Shown: positions 15,956 through 24,085 of the stretch, piece after piece
Layout of the letters: every line of letters begins with the position of its first letter
Numbering within the stretch: the stretch's first letter is position 1
Assembly: GCA_010672925.1 (NCBI GenBank)
Contig: JAAHFP010000049.1
Span: 1-41,787, forward strand
DNA: 41,787 nt
Source: Symploca sp. SIO1C2
Lineage (GTDB): Bacteria; Cyanobacteriota; Cyanobacteriia; Cyanobacteriales; Coleofasciculaceae
Direction: 5' to 3'
Notes under the pieces: generated by a model
Database searches by the model: none
What the model was told of the DNA's origin: nothing
What the model saw: only the letters and a program-made list of their open reading frames with translations
Position numbers and translations under genes: made by a program

Positions 15956-16765
15956 CTACCGTATTCCTGAAGCCCGATAGATTGTAACAGTTGCAACACT
16001 TTCTGGCTGTGTAGAAAGATTTCGGATAAATTCTAGACCAGCCCTTAAACGTTCTAGATCCTTGCCTAGTTTTTCTACCATTGTCAGCAAAACTGGTTCT
16101 ACACAAGCATAAAAATACTCTCCCCAATTATGTAGATCTTGACTTCCGGCATGACGAAAGCGATAGAAACCCCAAGGGATATTAGTAACATCCTGAAAAC
16201 CAGCTGAAGTTAAAAGTGGTGCCATAATTCGCCCGATATAGGGATTACCATTGGCATACAAAAAAAGCTCACACTGAGCATCTAATAAGTATTGATAATC
16301 GGGGGATTCAGGCCAAATAAAATGACTTTTGTAATCCGTTTCCGTTAAAGTGATTCTCCCTCCCGGTTTAAGAACACGGTAAGCTTCCTTGAGAATTGCC
16401 TTCGGGTCTGAGACATGCTCTAGGAACCAGATAGCATAAATATGCTCAAAACTTGCATCAGGCCAAGGAAGTTGAGCTGCATCACCTACATGCAAGTCAA
16501 TATTAGAAAAACCCTGAGTACTCAAGTATTGATGAGCACAATCAATTTGACTAGATTCTAAATCAATTCCGGCTACTGTGAGGTCTGGAAATTTTTCTAA
16601 AATTACCCCTAAGACAGCTCCTACTCCACAACCGAGTTCCAGTAAATGTTCACCACAAGCAAAGTGTAAATCCCGCAGAATCAAGTCATCTCGCCAATAT
16701 TGAGCTTGTTGGATTAGACGTTGCTGCTCTTGAGTAGAATAACCATGTATGTACTCTTTAGGCAT
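15956..16765 (-). CDS. class I SAM-dependent methyltransferase
   Basis: 269 aa. Motif I is HLLELGCGVGAVLG (about 40-53), the acidic loop is VAGIDLES, and WPDASFEHIYAIWFLEHVSD with RVLKPGGRITLTETD are motifs II/III of UbiE/Methyltransf_11-type enzymes. Small-molecule methylation is likely; the acceptor is unknown. It follows the flavin monooxygenase with a 4-bp gap on the same strand, so the two are almost certainly co-transcribed. The C-terminal third (LLTSAGFQDVTNIPWGFYRF) is typical of methyltransferases acting on lipids, quinones or natural products. Confidence 0.88.
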   Translation of the reverse strand: MPKEYIHGYSTQEQQRLIQQAQYWRDDLILRDLHFACGEHLLELGCGVGAVLGVILEKFPDLTVAGIDLESSQIDCAHQYLSTQGFSNIDLHVGDAAQLPWPDASFEHIYAIWFLEHVSDPKAILKEAYRVLKPGGRITLTETDYKSHFIWPESPDYQYLLDAQCELFLYANGNPYIGRIMAPLLTSAGFQDVTNIPWGFYRFRHAGSQDLHNWGEYFYACVEPVLLTMVEKLGKDLERLRAGLEFIRNLSTQPESVATVTIYRASGIR

Positions 16766-16769
16766 ACTA

Positions 16770-18674
16770 TTAAGTAATTGTATTTGATGAACGCCAGGTA
16801 GTATTGCGTATTAAGCCCTGGATAGGCCAGATCCAGAAGTGAAGTCCAATGTAGGTTAATATTTCGCTAAGTTGGTGCATTCGGGGAAGCTTCATCACCG
16901 TTTCCCAGGATGTCTGAGAAGCTCCAGGTCCTTGCAAACGGTATTGTGCTCCAGTCATTGGTCCAGCACACAATTTCCATAAGAGCCGAGGTCGAGTTAG
17001 TAGATATTGAGCAGTAGGACGACAGCCGATCAAACTCGCTAATTTGTCCATGTAGGGAATCCATCTGACAAGTACGTTTGGTTGTGACTGAGTTGGAAAG
17101 TTCTCTGCATTTTCTTGCTTAGCTTGGACTATATCACAGGCCATGACCCTTGGTTCCGGAAGCCCAAGTTTTCCACTTGCCAAGAGTGCAAAGAGACGAG
17201 CCTGTAGTTCTCCTATTGGTGGAATTGCTCCAATTGTCGGGCGAGCAAACCCACAAAAAGCCAGTGAATCCCCGAGCTCAGGATGGAACATATTCAGATA
17301 CAATTCAGAGGGGTGAAGAGCTTGCACACCTTCGGGGTACTTCAGAAATGGAAACGAAGGAGTGTAGCCATGAGCGAAGATGACTACGTCAGCGGGATGA
17401 CGAAGGCCATCCTCAAAAATGACATCATCCCGATCCAGGCTGACGATATTGGTGCGTAGTTTGAGTTTGTCCTCCATTACACGGTAAATGAAATCATCAG
17501 ACTTAGTTGCTGTCTGGGATACAGGGCCAACGGAAGACTGCTTCAGCAGCTGGGCTCGAAAAGCGGTTTCAGGCTGATGCTCTCCGCTGTAGAAACAAAG
17601 ACCACGCCGGAAGCTCATAAACCAATTCTGCAAAACAATAGGCGAAGCATTTCGGATTCGATTGGTATCGTAGTCATTGGGCATACCATTGAGAGGATTA
17701 ATACGAGGGATGATAAACTTGCCTTTCCGAAGGCTTAAGTATGTCTCGCGAGCAACTTGAGAGACTTCCGCCGCAATATCCACACCAGATTCTCCCGCAC
17801 CAGAGACAACTACGCATTTATCTTTCAACTCCTCTGTGCCAAAATAACTAGCCGAGTGACGTACTTGTCCTTTAAAGGTATTGAGTCCTGGTAAATTAAT
17901 CGACTTGGGGTTGAGATTGAGCCCAACACAAATGGCCACGCGATCGCACCAATAGCGAGTTGTCTTACCTGTATCCCGATCAACCGTAATTACACACCAA
18001 CCACCGTTGTCTGGCTCAACAGAAATCACAGTTTGACGAAAGTGCAAGCAGTTACGGAATCCAAAGTGCTCCACATAGTCTTCCAAATATTCAAGGTACT
18101 CCTGTGCTGTTTGGTGTTGGCAAGACGAACTCTTGGGTGGAAAATCCGAGTAGGCTGTTACCCAAGGTGATGAGGTCAGTTTGACAGTAGGCCAACAACC
18201 ACCAAGAAAATCGCGATTTGGACGGTAAACCCCACCCAGGTCATTCTGTCGTTCAAAACACTTAACATCAAGCCCCTGGGTCAAACACTCTTTGACGACT
18301 GCCAGACCAACGGGTCCAGCGCCAATAACAATAACTGACCCACGGCGACCTAGTGCCTGAGATACCGGTTGCCTACCAAACAGTCGAAATTGGTCAACTA
18401 GGAAAAGTCCAAACCATAAGGAAAAAATACCTGCTGACCACTTTACCCAGACTGGCACTCCGACAATAAGGAGCAGAATGCCAGACAATAGCACGAGGGG
18501 TAAAGGTAATAAAGCAACCAGCAAAATAGTCCAATTAATTAGTTTTGCACCTACCACAGACCACCAAGGCTGGTCTCTAAGAGCCTGCTGTACAGCGTGG
18601 TGAACACCAAATGGATCGTAATCATTATCAGGTATTGCCTGCACTGCAAATGGAAAATTTCTAATAGTTACCAC
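16770..18674 (-). CDS. membrane-anchored flavin-containing monooxygenase
   Basis: 634 aa. Residues 44-95 contain two hydrophobic segments (WTILLVALLPLPLVLLSGIL and the following helix), a membrane anchor. The FAD site is VIVIGAGPVG (114-123) and ERQNDLGGVYRP follows. TFKGQVRHSASYF matches the FMO fingerprint FxGxxxHxxxY/F. VVSGAGESGVDIAAEV is the NADPH-binding Rossmann motif and FAHGYTPSFPF the FATGY-like motif. The enzyme should oxygenate N, S or a carbonyl group using NADPH and O2. Typical FMOs are 450-550 aa; the extra length is the N-terminal anchor. The GTG start at 18674 lies inside a (GGTAGGT)n heptamer array. Operon with the EF-hand gene upstream and the methyltransferase downstream. 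Confidence 0.9.
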   Translation of the reverse strand: MVTIRNFPFAVQAIPDNDYDPFGVHHAVQQALRDQPWWSVVGAKLINWTILLVALLPLPLVLLSGILLLIVGVPVWVKWSAGIFSLWFGLFLVDQFRLFGRQPVSQALGRRGSVIVIGAGPVGLAVVKECLTQGLDVKCFERQNDLGGVYRPNRDFLGGCWPTVKLTSSPWVTAYSDFPPKSSSCQHQTAQEYLEYLEDYVEHFGFRNCLHFRQTVISVEPDNGGWCVITVDRDTGKTTRYWCDRVAICVGLNLNPKSINLPGLNTFKGQVRHSASYFGTEELKDKCVVVSGAGESGVDIAAEVSQVARETYLSLRKGKFIIPRINPLNGMPNDYDTNRIRNASPIVLQNWFMSFRRGLCFYSGEHQPETAFRAQLLKQSSVGPVSQTATKSDDFIYRVMEDKLKLRTNIVSLDRDDVIFEDGLRHPADVVIFAHGYTPSFPFLKYPEGVQALHPSELYLNMFHPELGDSLAFCGFARPTIGAIPPIGELQARLFALLASGKLGLPEPRVMACDIVQAKQENAENFPTQSQPNVLVRWIPYMDKLASLIGCRPTAQYLLTRPRLLWKLCAGPMTGAQYRLQGPGASQTSWETVMKLPRMHQLSEILTYIGLHFWIWPIQGLIRNTTWRSSNTIT

Positions 18675-18690
18675 CTACCACCTACCATCT
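18668..18690. repeat. heptamer repeat (TACCACC)n over a translation start
   Basis: Three units span the GTG start and Shine-Dalgarno zone of the flavin monooxygenase. Changes in unit number would alter spacing or frame, so this is a candidate for translational variation. Confidence 0.7.
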
Positions 18691-18700
18691 AATCCAAGCC

Positions 18701-19249
18701 TTACCTGCCTGTACCAAAGACCCAATTACCAGGTGCTTCAGGATCATTACTACGGAAGAATTGATCGATCAACTCCAAATGCTTTTCTTTAGAAATATAG
18801 TCATCATCTTTGAAATTGAGTTTTTTGAATACTTCATTAGCAGAATTTTCATCCAGATCGACAGTTCGATAAACCTGTCTGTATTCAGACAAATCAAGCT
18901 GATCATTGCCATCAACATCAAATAGGCTAAAGACGAAAGATACAATACCATTTATTTCTGCTTCATAAGCTTGTTGGTCACTGAGTAGATTATCGATATA
19001 TACTAACCATTCATCCAAAGATATTTTATTGTCACTATTGGTGTCTGCAAATTTTTGCATACTGTTCCAACGAGACATTAATTTAGATTCCAAAGACTTG
19101 TATTCCGATGAATCTGGTGTCCAATTGCCAACTTGAGAGTAGAATTGAAGGAATCTCTCAAAATCTTCTTGCTCAATGAAACCATTATTGTCCGCATCAT
19201 ACATAGAAAACAATCTTGGTAACTTTTGTTTTTGTAATTCTGTTAACAT
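18701..19249 (-). CDS. EF-hand calcium-binding protein
   Basis: 182 aa. Three canonical EF loops are visible: DADNNGFIEQED, DTNSDNKISLDE and DVDGNDQLDLSE, plus a degenerate fourth (NFKDDDYISKEK), arranged like calerythrin/sarcoplasmic calcium-binding proteins. It is soluble, with no signal peptide, so likely a cytosolic Ca2+ buffer or sensor. The ATG at 19249 is preferred over an upstream in-frame GTG that would overlap dnaB by 9 bp. It lies 26 bp upstream of the flavin monooxygenase on the same strand. EF-hand proteins next to oxygenases and methyltransferases are seen in some natural-product loci (general knowledge). It is divergent from dnaB with only 45 bp between. Confidence 0.9.
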   Translation of the reverse strand: MLTELQKQKLPRLFSMYDADNNGFIEQEDFERFLQFYSQVGNWTPDSSEYKSLESKLMSRWNSMQKFADTNSDNKISLDEWLVYIDNLLSDQQAYEAEINGIVSFVFSLFDVDGNDQLDLSEYRQVYRTVDLDENSANEVFKKLNFKDDDYISKEKHLELIDQFFRSNDPEAPGNWVFGTGR

Positions 19250-19294
19250 TAATCTACCCAAAACACAATCATGAAAATTTAATTTTAAAATATT

Positions 19295-20647
19295 ATGGCA
19301 CAAGAACCTAATTTTTCTGCATTGAGCAGTAACTCTCTACCCCCCCAGAACATTGACGCTGAAGAGTCAATTCTGGGAGGTATTCTCCTAGACCCGGAAG
19401 CTATTGGTCGGGTTGCTGATATTCTGGTGGCAGAAGCTTTTTATATCAATGCGCACCGAGATATTTATCAAGCTGCTTTATTGCTCTACAGTCAGGGTAA
19501 ACCAACAGATTTGATGAGTGTTACATCCTGGCTATATGACCATGAATCATTAGAAAAAGTTGGTGGCCAAAGTAAGTTAGCCCAGTTAGTTGAGCGTACT
19601 GTATCTGCTGTCAATATTGACCGGTACGCTACCTTAGTCATGGACAAGTACCTGCGTCGCCAATTGATTAAGGCGGGTAACGAGATTGTACAGCTGGGCT
19701 ATGAGACATCTACTGAACTCGAACAAGTCCTCGACCAAGCAGAACAAAAAATCTTCAGCCTTACCCAGTCTCGTCCCCAACAAGGCTTGGTAGCAATTTC
19801 AGAAACTCTGAGCCAGACTTTCCAGGAAATAGAAACCCGTCATGAAGGGGTGGCTTTACCTGGTCTTCCTTCTAATTTCTATGACCTAGATGCCTTAACT
19901 GGTGGTTTTCAGCGTTCAGATCTAATTATCGTTGCTGGTAGACCGGCAATGGGTAAAACCAGCTTTGCTTTAGGGATTGCTCGCAACATTGCGGAAAGTT
20001 TACCCGTAGCCATTTTTAGTTTGGAAATGTCGAAGGAGCAACTAGTGCAGCGACTCTTTGCTAGTGAAGCAGGCATTGAAAGTAACTATCTACGGACGGG
20101 GCGCATTAGTCAAAATCAGTGGGGACCTTTGAGCCATGCTTTGGGAACCTTATCAGCATTGCCGATTTTTATTGACGATACTGCTAATCAGACAGTGATG
20201 CAAATACGAGCTCAGGCAAGGCGTCTTCAGGCAGCACAAGGGAGCAAATTAGGTCTAATTTTAATTGATTATTTGCAATTGATGGAAGGAACGAGTACAG
20301 AAAATCGAGTGCAAGAATTGTCTAGGATTACCCGAAGTCTTAAAGGATTAGCCAGAGAACTAAATGTTCCCATTATTGCCCTTTCTCAGCTGAGTCGAGG
20401 GGTTGAAACTCGTACTAACAAGCGACCGATGATGTCGGATTTGCGGGAAAGTGGCAGTATTGAACAGGATAGTGATTTAATTATGATGCTATACCGAGAC
20501 TCTTACTATAATCCTGATTCTCCAGACCGGGATGTCGCCGAGGTCATAATTGTCAAACATCGCAATGGCCCTACTGGAACCATCAAACTGCTATTCCAGT
20601 CCGAGGTAACCAAATTTTTGAATTTAGCCAACAAAGCAAATTATTAA
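19295..20647 (+). CDS. dnaB: replicative DNA helicase DnaB
   Basis: 450 aa. The N-terminal domain starts LPPQNIDAEESILGGILLDP and is followed by the RecA-like ATPase with Walker A GRPAMGKTSF, FSLEMSKEQL, Walker B LILIDYLQLM, ALSQLSRGVE and the arginine-finger region DLRESGSIEQDSDLIM. Hexameric 5'-3' helicase at the replication fork. No intein, although cyanobacterial DnaB often carries one; the ATPase motifs are contiguous. Full length. Followed after 11 bp by a class IV aminotransferase, so probably co-transcribed. Confidence 0.97.
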   Translation: MAQEPNFSALSSNSLPPQNIDAEESILGGILLDPEAIGRVADILVAEAFYINAHRDIYQAALLLYSQGKPTDLMSVTSWLYDHESLEKVGGQSKLAQLVERTVSAVNIDRYATLVMDKYLRRQLIKAGNEIVQLGYETSTELEQVLDQAEQKIFSLTQSRPQQGLVAISETLSQTFQEIETRHEGVALPGLPSNFYDLDALTGGFQRSDLIIVAGRPAMGKTSFALGIARNIAESLPVAIFSLEMSKEQLVQRLFASEAGIESNYLRTGRISQNQWGPLSHALGTLSALPIFIDDTANQTVMQIRAQARRLQAAQGSKLGLILIDYLQLMEGTSTENRVQELSRITRSLKGLARELNVPIIALSQLSRGVETRTNKRPMMSDLRESGSIEQDSDLIMMLYRDSYYNPDSPDRDVAEVIIVKHRNGPTGTIKLLFQSEVTKFLNLANKANY

Positions 20648-20658
20648 ATTAAATTAGT

Positions 20659-21492
20659 ATGAATGTTTTCTCTCATAATGGTCAAATCAAGCCAGCTTCT
20701 ACAGCCGTTATTACCTTAAGTAATATCGAGTATGCTTACGGTTTTGGCGTCTACGAGAGTATGAAGCTCAGGAAAGGCGTATTATACTTTTTAAACCAAC
20801 ATGTCCCGAGGTTATTACAATCAGCTCAAGAAATTGAACTGGAACACCCTTTCACTACTGAACAAATATCTACTTGGATTCAATCTCTAGTCAATAATCT
20901 GGAAACTGACTCCTGCAACTTAAAAATCATGCTGATTGGGAGCAAGCGACCAGAGGATTGCAACCTCTATATTATCCCTTTGGCTCCATTATATCCTGAC
21001 CGCAAGCTTTATAAAAAAGGTGCAAAAGCTATCTGCTTTAATTATGAACGCTGGAAGCCCAGCAGTAAAAGCTTAAATATGCTGCCTAGTTATCATTATT
21101 ACAGTAAAGCCAAACAAGATGGTTGTTATGACTGTTTATTTGTGGATAATGATGGTTTTATTTGCGAAGGCTCTCGCACTAATTTTTTCTGCATTAAGGA
21201 AAAGACATTATATACACCACCCCTCAAGAAAATATTGGAAGGGGTTACCTATCAAACAATTATTTATGTAGCCCAGGAAAATAACTATAAAGTTGTCGAA
21301 CAGGATATTAATCCCCAAGATTTACCCAACTATGAGGGAGCATTCTTAAGCAGCACCAGCTCAAAAATTATGCCTCTGATACAGATTGACGAGTTTGAAT
21401 TCGACGGTATATCGGAAAAATTGAAAGAATTAATGCAGCTCTATAATGTTTTTTTGGAGCAATGTAACGGAGAATTTAAAGGCGTTAGATAA
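20659..21492 (+). CDS. class IV PLP-dependent aminotransferase
   Basis: 277 aa, fold type IV. YGFGVYESMKLRKG near the N-terminus, the likely catalytic lysine in SSKSLNMLPSYHY, the phosphate-binding EGSRTNFFCI and GVTYQTIIYVAQ are hallmarks of branched-chain aminotransferases, D-amino acid aminotransferases and 4-amino-4-deoxychorismate lyase (PabC). It is cytosolic. The length fits PabC/DAAT (270-290) better than BCAT (over 300). Substrate choice cannot be decided by eye. Tightly follows dnaB. Confidence 0.85.
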   Translation: MNVFSHNGQIKPASTAVITLSNIEYAYGFGVYESMKLRKGVLYFLNQHVPRLLQSAQEIELEHPFTTEQISTWIQSLVNNLETDSCNLKIMLIGSKRPEDCNLYIIPLAPLYPDRKLYKKGAKAICFNYERWKPSSKSLNMLPSYHYYSKAKQDGCYDCLFVDNDGFICEGSRTNFFCIKEKTLYTPPLKKILEGVTYQTIIYVAQENNYKVVEQDINPQDLPNYEGAFLSSTSSKIMPLIQIDEFEFDGISEKLKELMQLYNVFLEQCNGEFKGVR

Positions 21493-21531
21493 AAGATTAG
21501 ATATATTACAAAAGTCGATAATTGACTGTAG

Positions 21532-21597
21532 GGGCGTAGCATTGGCGCTGGCAGATTGCCCATAAAACCAAGGTTTTTGTTCGCAAATGCTACGCCC
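21532..21597. repeat. inverted repeat after the aminotransferase gene
   Basis: GGGCGTAGCATT (21532-21543) pairs perfectly with AATGCTACGCCC (21586-21597) across a 42-nt loop. A strong hairpin 39 nt after the stop codon, without a T-run; it may end transcription or be another dispersed GTAGGGGCG repeat. Confidence 0.6.
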
Positions 21598-21630
21598 TTG
21601 AGGGGATTTACACAAAAGGTATATTGTGTA

Positions 21631-21776
21631 CCCGCGCAAGTTAGTAAAGCTTGGTCATATTAGTGCTCTATCCAGTTGAGCTACAGCTGCACTTAAAGCA
21701 GCTGGCGGGACTCGAACCCACAACCTCTCGCTTAGTAGGCGAAAATGTATGTAAGCTTTACAGGTAAGGGCGCGGG
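21631..21776 (-). tRNA. circularly permuted tRNA gene (tRNA-Arg-like backbone) within a closing stem
   Basis: On the minus strand the order is anticodon stem-loop, variable loop, T arm and 3' acceptor (21743 down to 21698), a 7-nt linker TTTAAGT (21697-21691), then 5' acceptor, U8-A9, D arm and base 26 (21690 down to 21664). Rejoined at 26/27 they give 73 nt: acceptor GCAGCTG/CAGCTGC (7/7 pairs), D stem GCTC/GAGC, anticodon stem TTCGC/GCGAG, T stem GTGGG/CCCGC with loop TTCGAGT, U8, A14, G18-G19, G53-C61 and an A15-U48 Levitt pair. The anticodon loop CTACTAA gives ACU; A20, C35 and U36 are arginine identity bases, and bacterial tRNA-Arg(UCU) differs mainly at position 34. Outside, CCCGCGC/GCGCGGG (7 bp) and GTAAAGCTT/AAGCTTTAC (9 bp) bring the ends together. 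CCA is not encoded. Transcribed behind the ORF at 21791-21991. Confidence 0.72.
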
Positions 21777-21790
21777 ATAAAAATATTTGT

Positions 21791-22003
<213 letters not shown>

Positions 22004-22113
22004 TCATAGAGATAAGAGGGAGGGGAAGTATTGGGGAGATATTTCTAGTGCCCAATTCTTCGTCAAACCAATCAATAAGATGACAGGTTGAACCCTTTGT
22101 TGGTTACATATTT

Positions 22114-22142
22114 ATACTACACAAATAATACAAGCATGTCAA
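22114..22142 (-). promoter_or_regulatory. sigma-70-type promoter for the small ORF and permuted tRNA
   Basis: On the minus strand, TTGACA (22142-22137), a 17-nt spacer, then TAGTAT (22119-22114). The predicted start near 22107 gives a leader of about 115 nt before the ATG at 21991. It is one of the best -35/-10 pairs in the window. Confidence 0.7.
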
Positions 22143-22381
22143 GGGATTAGGGAAAATTGAAATATCTCAGAGGGTAAAGGAGGTTTTGTGAGCCACTCCC
22201 ACGGTTAGAAGTGCTTGGGATTCAGGAAACCTAAAATCTCTCTGGTCAATCAATTTTAGATTTTAGATTTTAGATTTTAGATTGACCTCATGTCTAAAGC
22301 CAGGGGCTTGGAATAATGATAAAATCTTTGTTTTTTCCACGGATAAATCCGGGGGCTTGTATCCTTGTTTTTTTCGCTCAA
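22143..22381. other. non-coding region with heptamers and hairpin tracts
   Basis: (ATTTTAG)n at about 22252-22285, then CCAGGGGCTTGG and CGGATAAATCCGGGGGCTTG (22340-22360). The latter resemble the ends of IS200/IS605 tnpB elements and may be a remnant. No gene. Confidence 0.45.
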
Positions 22382-22550
22382 GGTGTGGCGTGTAGTTTGT
22401 TTGAGTAGAAACAGCTACAGTAGCACCGTGCTATTGCAGACATAAATTGGGTAGCTTGGGAATAGAATCGTACTAGTTGAGAAGCCTGTAGAGGCTCTTT
22501 CATTGATGTTGAAGTGGCAATGATTTCACTCAAACCCTACGTGCCACACC
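22382..22550. mobile_element. inverted-repeat-bounded segment (169 bp)
   Basis: GGTGTGGCGTGTAGTTTG at the left pairs imperfectly with CAAACCCTACGTGCCACACC at the right (22531-22550). An inner hairpin AGCCTGTAGAGGCT lies at 22482-22495. Non-coding; a likely miniature element or structured remnant. Confidence 0.5.
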
Positions 22551-22602
22551 CTACACCCTGTTTCTTGTTTAGTTTGGTGGTCATTCTGTCAGCAGTCCGG
22601 TT

Positions 22603-22800
22603 CTAAGCCAGGAGACCTAGCACTTTACCATTAGACTTGGCTAACTTGATCAACTTTTGACGCTCTTTGCTTTCAATACCAACAGCATTGCAGAACTTGG
22701 TGATGGCTTGGCAGTGGAGACCGATCATCTTACCTCTGAGTTGGTTGAACTCTTTCTTACCAATTAAGCGACTAGCGGTAGTAACGATTGGTGCAAACAT
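22603..22800 (-). CDS. small basic conserved cyanobacterial protein
   Basis: 65 aa. MFAPIVTTASRLIGKKEFNQ, LRGKMIGLHCQAITKFCNAV and ERQKLIKLAKSNGKVLGLLA. Amphipathic helices with many Lys/Arg. I recall homologous short proteins across cyanobacteria, including the end NGK(R/V)LGxLA, but no established function. The start ATG at 22800 is clear. Single gene, neighbours non-coding on both sides. Confidence 0.75.
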   Translation of the reverse strand: MFAPIVTTASRLIGKKEFNQLRGKMIGLHCQAITKFCNAVGIESKERQKLIKLAKSNGKVLGLLA

Positions 22801-22907
22801 GGTTAAGTTCTGGTTGTGTGTGCTCTTGTAAACAAATATAACGCAATAAAAAGTTTTGTGACAATAGCTTTACTTATGCAAACTTGATAGTCTATATAGA
22901 TGTTTCT

Positions 22908-23012
22908 TATAGCAGAAGGCAGAAGGCAGAAGGCAGAAGGCAGAAGGGAAGAGATTCACAGGTAAAGGTTTCAGGATTTTGTGTTGTCCTAAGCGCACTG
23001 CGCTTAGCTATA
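22908..23012. mobile_element. 101-bp miniature element, family B, copy with TA borders
   Basis: TA-TAGC...GCTA-TA borders (core 22910-23010). The interior is (GGCAGAA)n followed by GGGAAGAGATTCACAGGTAA, homologous to the element at 12698-12799. It lies downstream of the GIY-YIG gene. Confidence 0.85.
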
Positions 23013-23053
23013 TCTTTCTTCGATACACTCCCCACACTCCAGTTGAATCGGGT

Positions 23054-23950
23054 TTATACCGAATCCTCCTGCACAATTGCTAACTCTTCAGCACTGAGGA
23101 CTTTCCTTTCCATCTGGTAGAGGTCTTGCCATACTGGTTCTACTGCCGAGAACTTGAAATATTCCGTTAGTGAGCCAATTGGGTAGTTAAATGCTTGATA
23201 CCGGTGCTTAAAGTACAGTTCTACATTCCCCCGATGCTCCCAAGTGCCCAACACCTGAATCTCAATGTGTTGGTAGTGTTTTCGTAAGTCTCGCTCTACC
23301 TCTGCCACCCTTTCGGAGATTGAGCGTCGTGTTACACCAATTTTGTGCAATGTTTCGTGTTCAGTCTTTACCTGCAAAAAGTACAATTGAAGCTGTAGGA
23401 TGCGCCTCAATTGTGCCCGGTAGAGCCGGAAATCAGCCAGTCGTTCTTCTAAGGATGAAGAGTTGAGGATTTGAGCACGCTCTGCTGCTCCTTTGAGCTT
23501 CGTGAACTCCTCCAACAGCAAGGGTTCTTGCACCTGGTTAAATTGCGCTAGAGGCAGTGCTCCCACAGGAATTTTGCCTAGAGAGGTGAAATCATAACCA
23601 TCTTGTTGACTATTCATGACAAACAACTTTCGCAAAACCAAGCGAAAAGGTACGGTAGGAAGAGAATAGTCAGTGTTGCCATACTCTCGCCAAAGCTGCT
23701 TTAATTGCTGCAACTCTTTGCCCGATAGACGAATGTTGAAGTTGTCATACAAGGGCAGAGTGGGGAAGCTGCGATTAGCAACGGGATAGCAGGTTTCTTC
23801 AGTATGAGCAAAGTGATGAGCTTTGATTTTGCCCTTCTTAGCAGTCAAGAAACCCCCGCAGTAGATGCAGGTTAAATCGGTTTTACCACTTGGGACATCT
23901 TCAATCGTAACCAGGTTGTTATCGGCATTGACGCCAAACTTGAGCCACAT
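23054..23950 (-). CDS. CoiA-like zinc-ribbon / GIY-YIG (T5orf172/MUG113-like) nuclease-family protein
   Basis: 298 aa. N-terminus: a CIYCGGFL zinc-ribbon pair, then KAHHFAHTEET, as in competence protein CoiA and related predicted nucleases. A central helical region (about 75-180) is followed by YFLQVKTEHETLHKIGVTRR ... RVAEVERDL ... HRGNVELYFKHRYQAF. That is the T5orf172/MUG113 version of the GIY-YIG endonuclease fold (Y, K-I-G, R and E catalytic positions). Probably a DNA-processing enzyme; natural transformation or mobile-DNA roles are possible. Divergent from the C39 exporter, 135 bp apart. Confidence 0.75.
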   Translation of the reverse strand: MWLKFGVNADNNLVTIEDVPSGKTDLTCIYCGGFLTAKKGKIKAHHFAHTEETCYPVANRSFPTLPLYDNFNIRLSGKELQQLKQLWREYGNTDYSLPTVPFRLVLRKLFVMNSQQDGYDFTSLGKIPVGALPLAQFNQVQEPLLLEEFTKLKGAAERAQILNSSSLEERLADFRLYRAQLRRILQLQLYFLQVKTEHETLHKIGVTRRSISERVAEVERDLRKHYQHIEIQVLGTWEHRGNVELYFKHRYQAFNYPIGSLTEYFKFSAVEPVWQDLYQMERKVLSAEELAIVQEDSV

Positions 23951-24085
23951 CTAAGGTTTAAAATTTTTCTAATCGTTCTTTTCTCTAGTGTGCCTATTCT
24001 GTTGAGCAGAAAAAATCCGAGAACCTCAGCCAGACAAACCAGCGCTGAACAGGGATAATTGTGTGGGCTTTAATCAACAACAACG

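Noticed and set aside
19295-20647. Intein in dnaB
   Set aside because: Walker A, Walker B and the Arg-finger region are contiguous at normal spacing; no splicing motifs.
21644-21761. Archaeal-type bulge-helix-bulge splice motif
   Set aside because: A short CATA/TATG helix lies between the outer stem and the tRNA body, but the bulges do not fall cleanly at the 26/27 joint, and bacteria lack the cognate endonuclease.
21631-21776. Two tandem intron-split tRNAs, or a permuted two-piece tmRNA
   Set aside because: No second 5' half exists upstream (that space is the 66-aa gene) and no second 3' half downstream. The break at 26/27 is not a known group I intron site, and the flanks are too short for a group I core. 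There is no tmRNA tag ORF, and the arm contains a full anticodon stem-loop.
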